The notes under the pieces: generated by a model
Databases searched by the model: none
Told to the model about the DNA's origin: nothing
What the model saw: the letters and a program-made list of their open reading frames with translations, nothing else
Assembly (NCBI GenBank): GCA_027946365.1
Contig: JAPEUQ010000020.1
Location: forward strand, 496,001 to 560,000
Reading direction: 5' to 3'
Origin: Kalmusia sp. IMI 367209
Lineage: Eukaryota > Ascomycota > Dothideomycetes > Pleosporales > Didymosphaeriaceae
Length of the DNA stretch: 64,000 nt
Program-made: the position numbers and the translations under genes
Shown here: piece by piece, positions 11,537 through 23,445 of the stretch
Position numbering within the stretch: the stretch's first letter is position 1
How the letters are laid out: each line of letters begins with the position of its first letter

Positions 11537-12056
11537 TCATGGCCTATAAGATCTCATGATCTCACGAAGTAGGAACCTCAAGACGCCGCCTGCATAAGCA
11601 GATTCCTTCGGAAAGAATTTCCCGGTCTCGATAGTATACTCGCTCAGTTCGTCCAAGCATGTGAACAACTCTACGTTCCGCCCTGGAGTATCCACCAGAT
11701 CGACAAGGTTCACATGTATATCTTTGATTCTCTATCATGGATGAGATAAGAGTGAACCACAAGGCGTTAGAGTTACATACCTCTTTGCATTCTGAGATAG
11801 TCGCAGGCAATGGCTCAATGCAGACGGCTATACAGAGCCTATGCCAGTTCTTAAGATCAGCTACATCGGTTCCATAGAGGCCGTTGAATCGAATAACCAT
11901 GGCATCTTTAAACGCTTCACGTGCTTCCTTGCGTTCTTCGTCGTCTCGATCCCAAGCGAAGAAGTCGCACATGCGGTAAAACTCCTCCGCCACGCCTCGT
12001 CCTTCGTCGTACGCGAAACTCGGATATCGTGAAAAGAATTTGGAGATCGCATCCAA
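11537..12056 (-). CDS. Small fungal conserved protein, 5' end unresolved
   Basis: Two exons are clear. Exon 1 (from about 12056 down to 11781) encodes FFSRYPSFAYDEG, EEFYRMCDFFAW, AFKDAMVIRFNGLYGT and LKNWHRLC. A 50-bp phase-0 intron (11731-11780, GTATGT...ATAG) leads to exon 2 (11730-11537), which reads RIKDIHVNLVDLVDTPG, then ELSEYTIETGKFFPKESAYA and a short C-terminus. This order of motifs matches a small protein widespread in filamentous fungi that I know only as hypothetical. No in-frame ATG is seen before the first motif: the 12056 boundary is a TTG, and the frame stays open upstream to about 12115. A further 5' exon is likely, or the start is lost. Function unknown. Confidence 0.6.
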
Positions 12057-12059
12057 ATC

Positions 12060-13854
12060 CTGTTGGGCTTTCTGTCGCCTATACTGGGGTGATCGTGCCT
12101 TGTTGCTACCCTTTACAACAACGGTAAGTATAAAATAAGCTACAAGTCAAAAACACAATGGTTTGCGTCTCTCGGAAAGACTTACTCTTCTGTCGTACCG
12201 GTGGTGAACTTGATTTCTCACGTCTCCATGCGAAAATTTGCAGCTCGTGCCGTACGAACAAAAGCCTGAGTTCTGGAATTGATGACAGACTGACTTGGGG
12301 CTGTGGGGCATCCTGAGTGGTGTTATTGAAATCTTTTATCTAGGAGCTGTAATGGGGGGCCACATAAGCTGGAAAGGAGCTTAATAAATCATTTATTCTT
12401 GGTGCCGGGTGACTCACCATCACTGCAATGTAACTTTGATACCATCGGTATGTGCATATCATGCCATTCTTTGACGACTACGACATTGATAAACTTAATC
12501 GGAATGTGCCTTGTGAACTGAGACACTGGAATGTACCCCACAACAAGCTCTCACCGGCAGCAGATTGGCTTACCGCACCGGCCATGGAAATTCAACTTGA
12601 TGATGCAGCCAAGTCATCGAGGGCAGGTTCGTTAAAGTCAGCGAGATGAGCTATGCTCGCAGATTCGTGCGACTCTGCGCAATCGAGATGTGGCAACTGC
12701 TGCCGCTGGACCGTAGACTTGAGCTTGAATGTTTTGTTTTGTTTTGTTTTGTTTTGTTTGGGACTGCATTTCGGTCACAAGCAACATTCCTGAGCCAGAT
12801 AAATCCATGATCTGTCCGTACAGTGTGTCTTTGTAGGACTTTCATCAAGAAGCAACCTATATGCGAAGGATAGGAGAAGACTATACTCAATCATTTCGAC
12901 CCTTCTATAACGGGGTGGGCGCTTCCGCAACATTTCGCATGAACTGGTCGAGTCTCGACGTACGTCGCACCTCGCCCACCGGGAGCGTACACTTAGAATT
13001 GACCCTTGGCTGTCACAACGCATACGGCTGAGTGGCCATACACCTTCCGACGCAAAGGTCTTGAGGAAGACCAGGCACACGTCGGGCACTGGCCAGATGC
13101 TTGTGAAGTCGTTCCCAGTGATGATTTTGTTATCGATCAATGGAAATACGCGGCCATTCCAGATCGATACACGTGCCCTTATAGCAACCAAATTATAGCC
13201 GTGGCTTCCATGATCGATACTTCGAACCACTCTATGTGCTACTTTAGGCACGCGGTAAAATAAAATCTGATGCGGCGATGGTCGAGCTCGGCGTGGCACA
13301 AGTGTCCCCGTGGAAATACGTACTGCCTCGGGTCCATCGGAGGGCACAAAATTGGGACAGTCTGCCTGGCTGCAATTCAGCTCAACGGCGAACCTGTAGC
13401 TAGTATAGCAACGTAGATTACCACGAATTTCAGGCAGATTCAGTTTTGGGCTTCTAGCTGGCGTCGGCGGCGGCATCCCTAGTGGAGAAGTGAACATTTG
13501 ATTAAGAGCCGCTGTGATAAGCTATTCGTGCCAGCTCCTCCCCGGTGTCCTGTTCTACAACGCGAAAAAGGTGGACCCAAGTGCCTTTAAGCGGACCAGG
13601 GCATTCAATATTCCGCCACAGATCCTGTTAACCGCAATTATAGGAGTACGTTCCACGTCCCATCGCTCAAATAAGCTGTTTAAAGCTATCCCACTTTCGG
13701 GAACGGTAAGGCTGGCACCCACCTATTACTTAGGGCCTCGTATAGCCACGAAGGGAATATTCTATGCCGCGATGATAGATATATAGGCTTTGGAACAAGT
13801 TTTACCCATGAGATGAATCAGTTGGTGTGTCTCTGGGTCATCCTGCGGAATGCA
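12060..13854. other. No recognised gene; one long minus ORF
   Basis: A 240-codon open frame runs on the minus strand (13497-12775) and starts with a true ATG. Its first part is Pro-rich with a plausible fungal composition, but I recognise no domain and the second half looks noncoding. A short plus-strand frame at 12458-12649 contains PFFDDYDIDKLNRNVP and may also be a gene trace. A TTTTG microsatellite of about five units lies at 12729-12759. Confidence 0.4.
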
Positions 13855-14244
13855 CTACGTCGACAGTTGAGTGTTTGTTAAACCACGAAGGCTTGGTCGA
13901 GAACATACGTCTTTGTCAACCCAAAAACACCTCAAACCTAATTTTACGGCAACCTCCATGGAGTTCTTGATCACAGCTACAACGTCAGTGCTGGTGGCGT
14001 GCGCATCTCTCCATACGTAGGACAAGGCGGTGTAGTTGCCTGATTCGGGTGCAGAAACTATGGAAAGAGTTGGAGAACCAACTAAACAGTCAGTGACGCG
14101 AAGTCTAGGCACAAATGGTGAACCTGCATGAAGGCAGCTCGTATGCTGTTGGCAACATTCCGAAATGGCGTTTCTTATCCGACCATAATCCTCGATGAAA
14201 ATAGGGATTTGGTTGGACCCAGGTTTCTTTCCCAGACCAAACAA
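13855..14244 (-). pseudogene. HET-domain protein fragment
   Basis: About 129 codons on the minus strand. They include AISECCQQHTSC, then SGNYTALSYVWRDA, then VAVKLGLRCFWVDKDVC. This is the start of a heterokaryon-incompatibility (HET) domain, in which YxALSYVWG and LG-x2-YLWVDxLCI are the hallmark blocks. The frame is lost right after the VDK block, and no C-terminal part is visible to the left. HET proteins trigger programmed cell death on fusion of unlike fungal cells. This copy is truncated and probably dead. Confidence 0.65.
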
Positions 14245-15540
14245 CGCAATATACCGGCTACCCTACTCATAACCCTTCTCTAACCGTCTCTATCGTCACC
14301 GTATTACCAATTACTTGTCTACTAAAGTGCAAGACTATCTTAACCGCATGCCGGGGGCCAAAGCCACCCTTGGATTTCAAGTGTCGTAACCTCAAGGTGA
14401 CGGACACAGAATCGACCACTGTCCGATTCCTTATCGCCTTCTTCATCTGTGATGATGAAAAGTAATTGACAACATCTACAGGTTGAAGACTTCAGCTCTT
14501 CGTGGCTTTTCCCCATGGCTGGAAAAATCGCCCTGATAGACTACCGTCACTATCGTAATATACTCGTGAGCGGGTAAAGGCTGCGTCCAGCGGGAACTCA
14601 ACGTGATCATCCCGACTAACCTGTCAATAGTCTGAATATGACAAATCATCGTCGAGACACATGATCCAAGTCTTCAATACCGTTTGATGTTTTTTTCGCT
14701 TCTTTCAAGTGTCTTGCGATAAGCTTGACCCGGTTGCGGCCAATAACTCCGTAGGAGGCTAGACGTAGTAGTGAGGGTTCTATGAAAGAAAAGATGTGGC
14801 GAACGTATGTAGCGCCTGTGATCTGTGCTTGGCAACATTTTCAGCTTGTGGGCGGGGTAGCGAGATGAAGATGGTGTGTCCATGTGGTGAGTGCCTTGTT
14901 CTTTTTTCAGATGTGGATCACTGAAAATGGAAAGTTTGCATTTGCAGGTCTCCCAGTCGTGTCAGCCGCCCAATGCGATATTGCGACTTCACGCGTGGAG
15001 TAGAGGGCTGTCGGGAACCCTGGGTCATCGGACGCTAGGTGCCTGGCCGAGCAGAAGTTCGCCCCCAATCTACTAACCTCTCATGTTCCGTCGCAGTGCA
15101 GAGGGAGTGTGGCTGACTGAATAGGGAAATAGGCGTGGGCTACGCGATGCAAATCCCTCATTACTTGAAGCGCAGCGATGTGGTCGAGGTCAACATTGGC
15201 ACCTTTAACCATGCAATTGGATATGCATGAATGCAGTGAGGAAGGCAACTACATCTTGGCTTCTTCGCACATCCGGTCAATACTTTGCTCCAACGCTCTG
15301 TGGCTGGCATGTAGTCCCATCTTGAAACGATGTATCTTAATTTATCGATTGTCTATCAAGCGAACATCCACGAGACGAACGGACTAGTCTTCCTCTTTTC
15401 ACCACCGTCGATCTTCTAACTCGGCCTGTGAGCGTCGAGCAATGCCCACACGAATTCCCAAAGGATTGTCGTGGATATGATAGGCCACCCGGACTCACCT
15501 TAGCTGGTATCGCAGCTCCAAACTACAATTAACGACAAAG
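14245..15540. other. No gene recognised
   Basis: Spacer of 1.3 kb. Several frames of 60-70 codons occur on both strands without a recognisable motif. Confidence 0.5.
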
Positions 15541-16040
15541 TTGTGTGCTCAATTGTTCAGCAGAGCGAGCCCGATCCCTTCCCCAGTCTTCTGTCTCGTC
15601 CACGGTTTGCTCGTATTGCATAACGAGGGTAAGCACATCGAGACAGAAGTCGTGCGCGAGCTGCAGTCTGCTGTAAAGTACGGCCTCGCCGTGTTCCCTA
15701 TCGTCTTCGCCTCCATCACCAGAAACCTCTTGAATACTCAGAGATTAGAACCAGGATATTAGGTAATTTGTTCATGTATGTATGGAAGCTGCGATGGGTG
15801 CTCAAGGGACAGTGGTGCGGTGATGGGAACAGCCCCCACCATGCTCTTCATGCGTCCATGTGTTCGCGTCTCGGCTGAGAATTCCACTCGCACTTACAGA
15901 AGCGGCCGCTGCGTCTCCAGACAGTGTATCGGTGCTAGCCTGTTCGGGGTCAGTGCTAATGCACGGCTCTGGTTCACAAAGCACGCAGCCTATTCATCCT
16001 CAATCCCCGCGCAACATGCACTCATCGTGTGCATGTAGGA
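15541..16040 (+). pseudogene. Fungal membrane-protein fragment
   Basis: The open frame from 15541 contains EVVRELQSAVKYGLAVFPIV followed by FASITRNLLNTQRLEPG and a stop. The LAVFPIVFA-(S/A)I block is typical of a family of large fungal multi-pass membrane proteins of unknown function. The following 250 bp continue in other frames with a similar hydrophobic tone but no clear match. It is best read as a decayed fragment; the family assignment is from memory of the motif only. Confidence 0.35.
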
Positions 16041-16054
16041 GCCCATACCAATAA

Positions 16055-17543
16055 TGAGCTCTCTTGACATCAACTCAAGCGCCAAAGAGTTTGGCAAAGC
16101 CCATCTCGTACCGTGGATACCGAGTCTCAATCGTCAGATATTTGAGCCAATGACAACGACCGCAGCAGCTCTGCAGATGCTTCATGAAGGGAAGATCACT
16201 GGCTCCGAGATATTGAAAGAATAATACCGCCAGAGTCTGTATCACAACGCTTATCTTAAAGCTGTCTGTTAACTTGCATCCGGTGCGCTAGATCGCGCTA
16301 AGAAGCTCGACTAGCTTCGAGCCCAAAAAATCGTCCTTGGACCTTTACACAGTATCTCCATTCTTCTAAAGGTACCGCACTGGTAGCAACTTGGGACAAG
16401 GTAGATTGCTCATTCTTCTTTAGGATAATGTAGGCACCGGGCTCGCCATGGGCATGATTGATACTGCGTCAATGTTGTGCTGAGCAGCTCTATGACCACG
16501 AGAAGCGCATCCACTATGGATAGAGGATGTACGATTTTGAAGGCGTTAGATGAAGGATTGTAACTAACTGCGATTAGCTTCTTGCTGCTGGGGCTGACAT
16601 CCCATGAACGACTACGCTTTCACTCAGGCACCATCCGAAACTCGCGGTTGTAGCTGACCTGGAAAGCAAGCGATGCAGTCCAAATAAGACACACGAATCA
16701 TCCGCCGTATTCAATTTGAAATCCACTTCCCAGGGGCAGCGGGCCCCAATGACGCTGGCCCGCGCTCACTGTACAGTCGCCGAACGGGTATATCAAGGGA
16801 GGCATAAACATGATTGATGCCTTGGGGAACGTAGTGCAAGTTCTCCATGCTGTGATACAATTCAAATAATGACAAGACCACCAGAGGCTAAGAGGGTTCC
16901 ACTCCGGATATGGCATCGCGATAGCCGCTGACTTCGCCGCTATCGCAATGGAAATCAAAACAGAAGGCTCTCTGAACTCTTCCTCAACCCGATAGTCAAC
17001 TTATACCATTAAACTAATGCTTGACATAGTGCTACATGCTGGCGCTATGCCTGTAAGCTATTATCTCGATGTAGCTGGTCCGATGTGCAAAAGTGTCGAC
17101 AATACCGCGAACGTCCTGACCATCCTTACGGGAAACGAAAAGGACTGTGTACCGATTGGAGGCTATTCTACGGCCATGAAAGGAGTGGAAGGGTGAAATG
17201 AGCTTACAGTGGGCACATTAAATCCGGAAGAATTACGACACACCAAAAGCTTGCATGAATTATCGACTGACTCCTAAAAGCGCGGCGGTAGATTGAACGT
17301 CCTGTACATCAAATGGTCTTGTCATGCTCATTCGAAGAATTTGTGAGTATCATGCCTGTCCTGTTTCCGACTGACTGGATGAACGGCGGCGCACGACAAC
17401 ACGCACGACAACATGTCACATACACTACAGGACCCCGCACGGGGGCGGAAGATATGAGAAAGGAGATTCAGGGTGCTCGTTTTATTGAGCTTCCAGCTCA
17501 TGACCTGAGTTCCGCGATGGCGAACTTCCACACCATTTGGTAG
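16055..17543 (+). pseudogene. Broken amidase (amidase-signature family)
   Basis: An ATG at 16055 opens a frame reading KAHLVPWIPSLNRQIFEPMT, then LHEGKITGSEILKE and an in-frame TAA. The same frame goes on with YRQSLYHNAYLKAV, a stop, ALDRAKKLD, a TAG, and KIVLGPLHSISIL, the entry to the catalytic Lys region, where VKD is lost. Further on, AAIAMEIKTEGSLNSSS (about 16930-16975) corresponds to the ALGTETDGS block, and YYLDVAGPMCKSVDN with ANVLTILTG (about 17060-17150) to the GPM block. The frame 17313-17543 may be the C-terminal tail. These enzymes hydrolyse amides with a Ser-cisSer-Lys triad. Multiple stops and at least two frame changes show it is dead. Confidence 0.75.
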
Positions 17544-18851
17544 AAAGAGATGGGGTCCTCCATTCTATGCAACGAATCTTACTATGGAATGCGTTGGGTT
17601 TCCGTTATCCATCGCATCCAGCATCTCAAGAAACTTGCTTGTGGGCAGTCCAGAGCCTACATGCTCGAACGGCCAAACGGCTGAACGCCCAAGTGACACA
17701 AGGAACCTTCAAATAGACGCGCTAAAGACGCACCTATTCAAAGTGAGTAGCCTTACCGAGTCCGCACAAAGCGTTCACATGAGTCATTATTATCGAGTCG
17801 TTAAGTAATTGTCTTCTGCCTCTAGTGCGTCTGGCGCAACCCCACCGCCTGATAAACCATCACTAAGCGATCCATGCGAGCCATGTGAGCCATCCTACCC
17901 GACACATGGTCGGCCCTATGTATCCATGATATCCTTCCAACTAGTGCAGCACTGCTAAATTTGAGCTCACGTATTCCTGCAGCCGAAATGCCGCTTCGCT
18001 CGCATGCGTGTCCATCGAATAGCGCGCAACGTCGTGGTATTCTCGCTCCGACGGGTCGAACATGCAGAAGTGCGAATTCCTTAGTCAGGTTGACCATTTT
18101 GGATTAAGTACGTATCATACCTCGGCATCGCGAATGTACGCGGGGATGGAGTTGAATTGTTGGAGAACAGTCTCATCGAATTTTTGAAACTTTGAAAACT
18201 TTGTGAGCCGGAAAGAAATCATCGGGGCCCTTGCCGCATGTCATGCATGCGTCCCATTTAGATCAGCTTCTCATTAAATCAAGACGCAAGGGTCGGGTCA
18301 ACCTCTATGCTGGGGCAGATGCGAAGGACTCAGCTTCTGCGACAAATAAATATAGTCACCTCAGAAGCTAGTACCCACCCAATCAGCGCTTGGCTGCTGG
18401 CACAATTGTTCGTGGATTGTTTTCCGCGCCCGCAAACGAGCGCTTGTTCGCTCGGCTCAGGGGTTGACCTTGGCGACAGCATGGCAGCGCGCCCCGGCCC
18501 CTAGTTACGCAGGCGTGGCAGGTATCGCTACGTAAACGTCATGTCTCTCTGGACGATTTCCGCGAAAGTAAGCGAAAGGCGCATTCTTTTCTTGATAGTA
18601 TCGACCAAATCATCTGGGAACTGGAGAAGCCCATGGGTGCTCAGAAGCAAAATCTAAATGTCAGCTAACTTTATGGACGTTAACGCAAGTCTCGGTGGCA
18701 GTATGTTGCATATCCTCCGAAAGCCATGTGTGGAGGTGCTGTTACGCGGGTGGCGTCAGAAACTGCTATCGGCGCCCCTTTGCGCTCGCGTGTAACGAGT
18801 ACTCTCCACGCGGGACAAAGCTCGGAAGGACAACATCAACATCAATAGGAA
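17544..18851. other. No gene recognised
   Basis: Spacer of 1.3 kb with scattered short frames on both strands and no motif I can name. Confidence 0.5.
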
Positions 18852-19468
18852 ATGGCGCCTGCACAAAAGAAGACTTCCTTCTCCCCAGTCACTCGATCCG
18901 CAATTAGGCCGGCTTCTAAACCATATAAGAAAGTTTTTGGAGAGGTGTTGGGAAACAGGAGAAATGAATCCAGGGTAGCAATCGCTCCAGCTTCCCCTAA
19001 GCTGTCTAGGGTGGCTGTAGTTACTGAGGCACAGCAAACGGCAACGCCAATGCCAGCAAATTTCAACGGAAATCACTATCAACGCTATCATGCCTACCCA
19101 AATGACCTGCGTGCTTCCGACTTGCATGCAAAGCGGACGATCTAGAGGAAAATGTGGTATCCATCATCATGAGAGCGATAAAGACGCTACAGGAGGAGCA
19201 CGTTACGGAGTACGGCTCCTTGATAATAGGTGCGGATTCGCTGCCGGTGGTGGACTTGGCCGAAGCATCGCAAAACGGCTCTAAGTCACAGGAAGACGAA
19301 ATACTAGGGTTTCAGTTGCCAAGGGCACCAAAGGTGTTGTGCACTCGTATCGTTTGGTGCGGAAACTACACTTTATCTTCCCTGACTCCTCCGTGTCTGA
19401 ACCATCATCGTACCTCAATCTTGTACAGTATTCGTGAATACAATCATCCCACCTTACCGATTCTCTAA
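18852..19468 (+). CDS. Possible small hypothetical gene
   Basis: An ATG at 18852 opens 97 codons rich in Lys, Ala, Pro and Ser (MAPAQKKTSFSPVTRSAIRP...). A second frame follows at once, with EENVVSIIMRAIKTLQEEHV and LPVVDLAEASQNGSKSQEDE, and stays open to 19468. The two could be joined by a 35-bp GT-AG segment (19110-19144) in the right phase, but that is shorter than a normal fungal intron. A frameshift between the two parts is the alternative. The composition of both parts looks coding. I recognise no family and infer no function. Confidence 0.35.
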
Positions 19469-20430
19469 CGAAAATTAAAAGAAAGTATTCTTCTCTGCCA
19501 GCATTTCAAAGAGACTTGTTGAAGAGCCTACTACAACCGAGCGAGAGGGAAAGAAAATGCAGACAGTATAGAATACATGTATTCAAGGTACCATAATGGT
19601 GTGGTAGATAACTCGAGACGTAATCAGGGGATCTCAGGGGTGGAGAGCGGAAGTCGGCTGAGCTGAGCAACGAGTGGAGGAGAAACGTAAGGGGAGACCC
19701 GGAACACCAACAGGTAGATGGAAAGGAAACAAATTGTACGATAACTTTTCGATCATCGTAGTAGCCACTACTCTTCGTTCTTTAACCGACTCTGATTCGG
19801 CAGCGTAGGGCCTACGGCCACGTACCACGCAACATCATCACTGGCGTTCTTGTCTTCTCCTTACACGTTTGATTCGTACACGATAACAGAATGGCGATGA
19901 GAAGGGACGGAAAAATGGTGAGAAGGCGCGGGCGAGATTACCTTAGGTACCGTGATGGTCAGATTGGTCAAGTGCGTGTTCTGTAGGCTCAGTGCTCGGT
20001 TCTTTCTTTGGGTTCAGCGCATTCACTAGCTTGTCCACATTACCTATCGCTCTTCATCCCATCAACCCGTCGCTTCTAACGTCTATGTGCGTCGCTAGGC
20101 TTCCTCGGCTCCTTCCTCATAGACAATATTGTGTCGGTTCGGAGGCCTCCATGGCTTGCAACTTTCGCCTCCAAACAATATAGGCATCTAAATTCGAGGA
20201 TCCCCTGAATCGGGAGACCTGGACTGAAGAGCAGCGGAACCTCGATAGAAAATATTCTTTCAACTTGATTTCATTATTTTGTAACGCTCCGACCAGCTCC
20301 CCGCTAATGAATATGTCAATTTAAACTTCGCCCATATAGCGGAAGTGTGAGAGAAGGCAAAAGATTGTATATTCCATGTTTGTAGTCATCAGGTCGCCTC
20401 ATCGTCTGACCGTAAAACACGAGTACTTGA
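19469..20430. other. No gene recognised
   Basis: Spacer between the hypothetical gene and the 3' end of the ankyrin gene. No motif or repeat seen; the right part will contain the 3' untranslated region of the minus-strand ankyrin gene. Confidence 0.5.
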
Positions 20431-22980
20431 TCAAAGATCGATGAATGACTTTTCTGAACAATGAGACAACTCCAATCTTTCCGAAGCATCCTCAAAGAGC
20501 CCATCAGAGTCGTGTGTGCTGTCCGCATCGGAATCGAAATGGAAGCTATCATGCAATTTGTGAGCCAAGAGACCCGATTCCATAAGTTTGTCGACACCCT
20601 TCATTGCAGCTGGGTCCTCGTTCAGAACGCTTAGTAGATCTCGAAACGCCGAAATACTTTCTTCCGTCACGTCGAAGCGATCCGTAAATTGCTCCACACA
20701 GTCTGCAAGCACGTATAACTTGTCATACTTAAGTTTGAAGTGATCAGTAGCCGTCAAGATTTTGATAGTTTCAAGATCGGCGAAGAGTGCTGCAGTCCTG
20801 AGCAGATGAGGGCCGTGGAGTCGTGGACAGGTGCTGTACTCGTACCAACGGTCGAGCAGAAGGCGAAGGACATTATGGCTATTTAATGTAATTGCTGTTG
20901 TGAGGGGAGTCTGTCCAGTTGCAGTTGTGGCATTAATATTCGCCCCGTACTCCAGTAGTAGCATCGCAAAATCGACGTTGTCGGTACGAGCTGTGTGGAT
21001 CAAGGGGGTAATTTTGTCCACTCCGCTCGCTTCAGTATCCGCCCCAAAGTCTAGTAGTGTCTTCAGAATGAGCGGTTCAGAGCTATTCCGAGCAGCGCAG
21101 TTCAGTGCGCTACCTACAAAGATACCGTTGGGCAAAGGCGGATCGGGTAGAGCACCTGCCTCAAGGAGCAATCGTACGCAAAGGAGATGGCTTCTTTCAG
21201 CGGCATAGGATACGGCCCCAGTGTACTGTACATCCAATATGTTGGGATCTGCATCATGGGCCAAAAGCAATCCTACTGCGCGGCCATCTCCCCTTGCAGC
21301 TGCCCAGATCAGTGGGGTCCGGCCCATTGCATCCAGGGAGTCTATTTCGTCGAGATGTTTGCGTATTGTTTCTTCGAGGTCTGCGAAGGACTGTCCGGTT
21401 ACAACCTTGTGAAGCGCAGAAAAGTTCTGCTCTTCATTCCAATCGCTCCCAGATGTGAGGCAAAGGAGGGATTCTTCAGCATGCTTTGATAGAAAGCCTT
21501 GTAGAACAAAGTCGCAGGCTTTATTTCTCGGGCTGTTGTCGTGTGCTGCGACGGGGCTAAAAAGACACGGCCTTTAGCTTCAAGTTCCACAAGTGACCAG
21601 AGAGCATGCAACATACCGATAGTCCGCATCTGCGCCAGAATGGACGAGGAATTTACATGTATCCCATTGTTTTGCGTAGAGCGCCCACTATAACAGTCAG
21701 TTGAGCTCATATCTTTGAATGAGCGATATGACCTACCCTGAGCAGGGAGTACCCACGAGTGGAGCTGACATCACGTGGGGACGCCAGTCCTCGCTTGAAG
21801 AGGTCTTGCAAGCCTGGAATGTTCCCGGCTTGGGCAAAGCCAACGCATTGCGCAGTGTCCGGCACTCTCCGAATGAAATTCAAGGCAAATTGAGGGCCGG
21901 CGTTTTCAACGGCGAATTGAAAACGAAGTATTTGAGCAACGAAGCTCATTGGAAACCAGTATTCGAAGCTCAGGCGAGCGGGTTGCGCTTTGGCGCAATT
22001 GGAAAAGGTGCATTTCTGGCTGACGAAGGGCAGGCCCGCGTAGCCAACGAAAAGCCTACCCACCACCCTCTCCAACGCGGCGGGAGTGTCCGATTTCTTC
22101 TGAGAATGACAGGCACAAGGGCAGCCTGGTCGACATGCCGAAGAAGTCCTAGCGACGCGGATCCCGACGGCATCAGCGCGAGCTTGCTTGACTGCCTCAA
22201 GAGAGGCTAGAGAGCGTTGCCCAGATGAACGCCGTCGATAGGGTGGAGGTGATCCGCATGCGCGCGATAGCTGCATATCCTGTTGCGCATGCAGTCGGTC
22301 CGCTTGTTCTTTGAGCATGTCTTCCATTCTCCCGATGCGCTCGTCTACCTGCTGGTAAATTTCCGACACCGACTCGAAAAGGGAATCGTGGTGTGACGAA
22401 AGGCTATCGTGGAATTCAGCGCGGATTTCGGTTTGGTCGTGAGCTGATCGTGAGGTAATAGCGGAGATAGCCTGCAGCTCTAAGCGAATGTGTGTGTTAT
22501 CGTGCCTTGACCGGTTAGCTCGATTGAGAGTAGGGAGAGGGAAGGGCCCATAACGTACGAGTGAGAGGCACCCAGAAGAATATTCAGCGAGCACTTCACA
22601 GTCTTTATGTTGCCTTGGAGCTGTTCCAAACGTGCCTGTTGCTTTCTCCACGCGTTGGCGGCGCGCAAACGAGATCGGCGTGCCGTAGCGACCAAGGTAT
22701 TCAAGACGCTCTGCAGCTGCAGAAGGGTTTGCTCTGCCTGCTGTGTTAGATGGCGAATCGAATCGTCCGACTGCGCGCTGAGCTTCGCGGACGCGCGTTG
22801 GTCGAGGGTGGCTATAACTTGTCGACAAACAGCCTCGAAGTCGACGACTTCGTTATTTAGCGCATGCAATCGGCCAGGCAGTACGTCATACGCGTCGCGC
22901 AAAGACTTGAACGTGGCGCATGTTGTTGCGGCGAGACTCGCCACGGTGATGACACTGGCGGTGATGGAAAGAGGATCCAT
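20431..22980 (-). CDS. Fungal ankyrin-repeat protein, 800 aa
   Basis: The ATG is at 22980. Four exons (22980-22559, 22505-21737, 21687-21617, 21571-20431) are joined by introns of 53, 49 and 45 bp with GTACGT, GTAGGT and GTATGT donors. The joined frame is exactly 801 codons with the stop. Residues 1-140 (MDPLSITASVITVASLA...) are the helical fungal N-terminal domain common on STAND and ankyrin proteins. A helical, coiled-coil-like stretch follows (about 145-215), then a Cys cluster CRPGCPCACH (265-273). An LFVGYAGLP...YWFPMSF...GYSLLRWALYA region leads into ankyrin repeats from about 490, with GRTPLIWAAARGD and TPLIHTAR blocks. The C-terminus is acidic. The gene looks intact. A scaffold or sensor role is inferred; no enzyme domain is seen. 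Confidence 0.85.
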
Positions 22981-23445
22981 GGATGGCGGGGAAGCCGGGC
23001 GATATGGGCGGGGCCGGCGGGGCCAACTTCTTCGGGCCGGACTGGCTTCTTAAGCCATCGACGGCGGCACGAGCCTAGCTACCCGCCCTTAGCTAATCCT
23101 CTAGCTCGATGATGAGTGTCGCCTATGCTCATATTCGATTCGTTCGCTGTGTTGCGCTGCGAGGCTGCACTGCAGAAGGCAAACATACGGATCCTTTCAG
23201 AAGGGGCGGCGGACCCTGCCACTAACCCGTCGTTGGCCAGATTGCGCCTTTGTACCGTGTCGCCACCTATGCACCAGCGCAAGATAACATCCATCTGATG
23301 TCGCTATCCACGAGTTTCGGCTGATGTCGCTATGCGCGAGTTTCGGCCGTGCGACACAGGCTCTGTGTCTTACTTGACATCTGCCTTGTGCTCCTCTTCC
23401 CGCCCATGACTCTGCGAACCCTCACGCTTTAGGCCCTTTTACGCT
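22981..23445. promoter_or_regulatory. Divergent promoter, ankyrin gene / GDE1-like gene
   Basis: This 465-bp interval separates two divergently transcribed genes and should hold both promoters. It contains a 26-bp direct repeat, CTGATGTCGCTAT..CGAGTTTCGG, twice in tandem at about 23295-23346, upstream of the GDE1-like gene. No CACGTG, the Pho4-type site found on phosphate genes in yeast, is present. A C/T-rich stretch lies just before the start at 23446. Confidence 0.5.
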
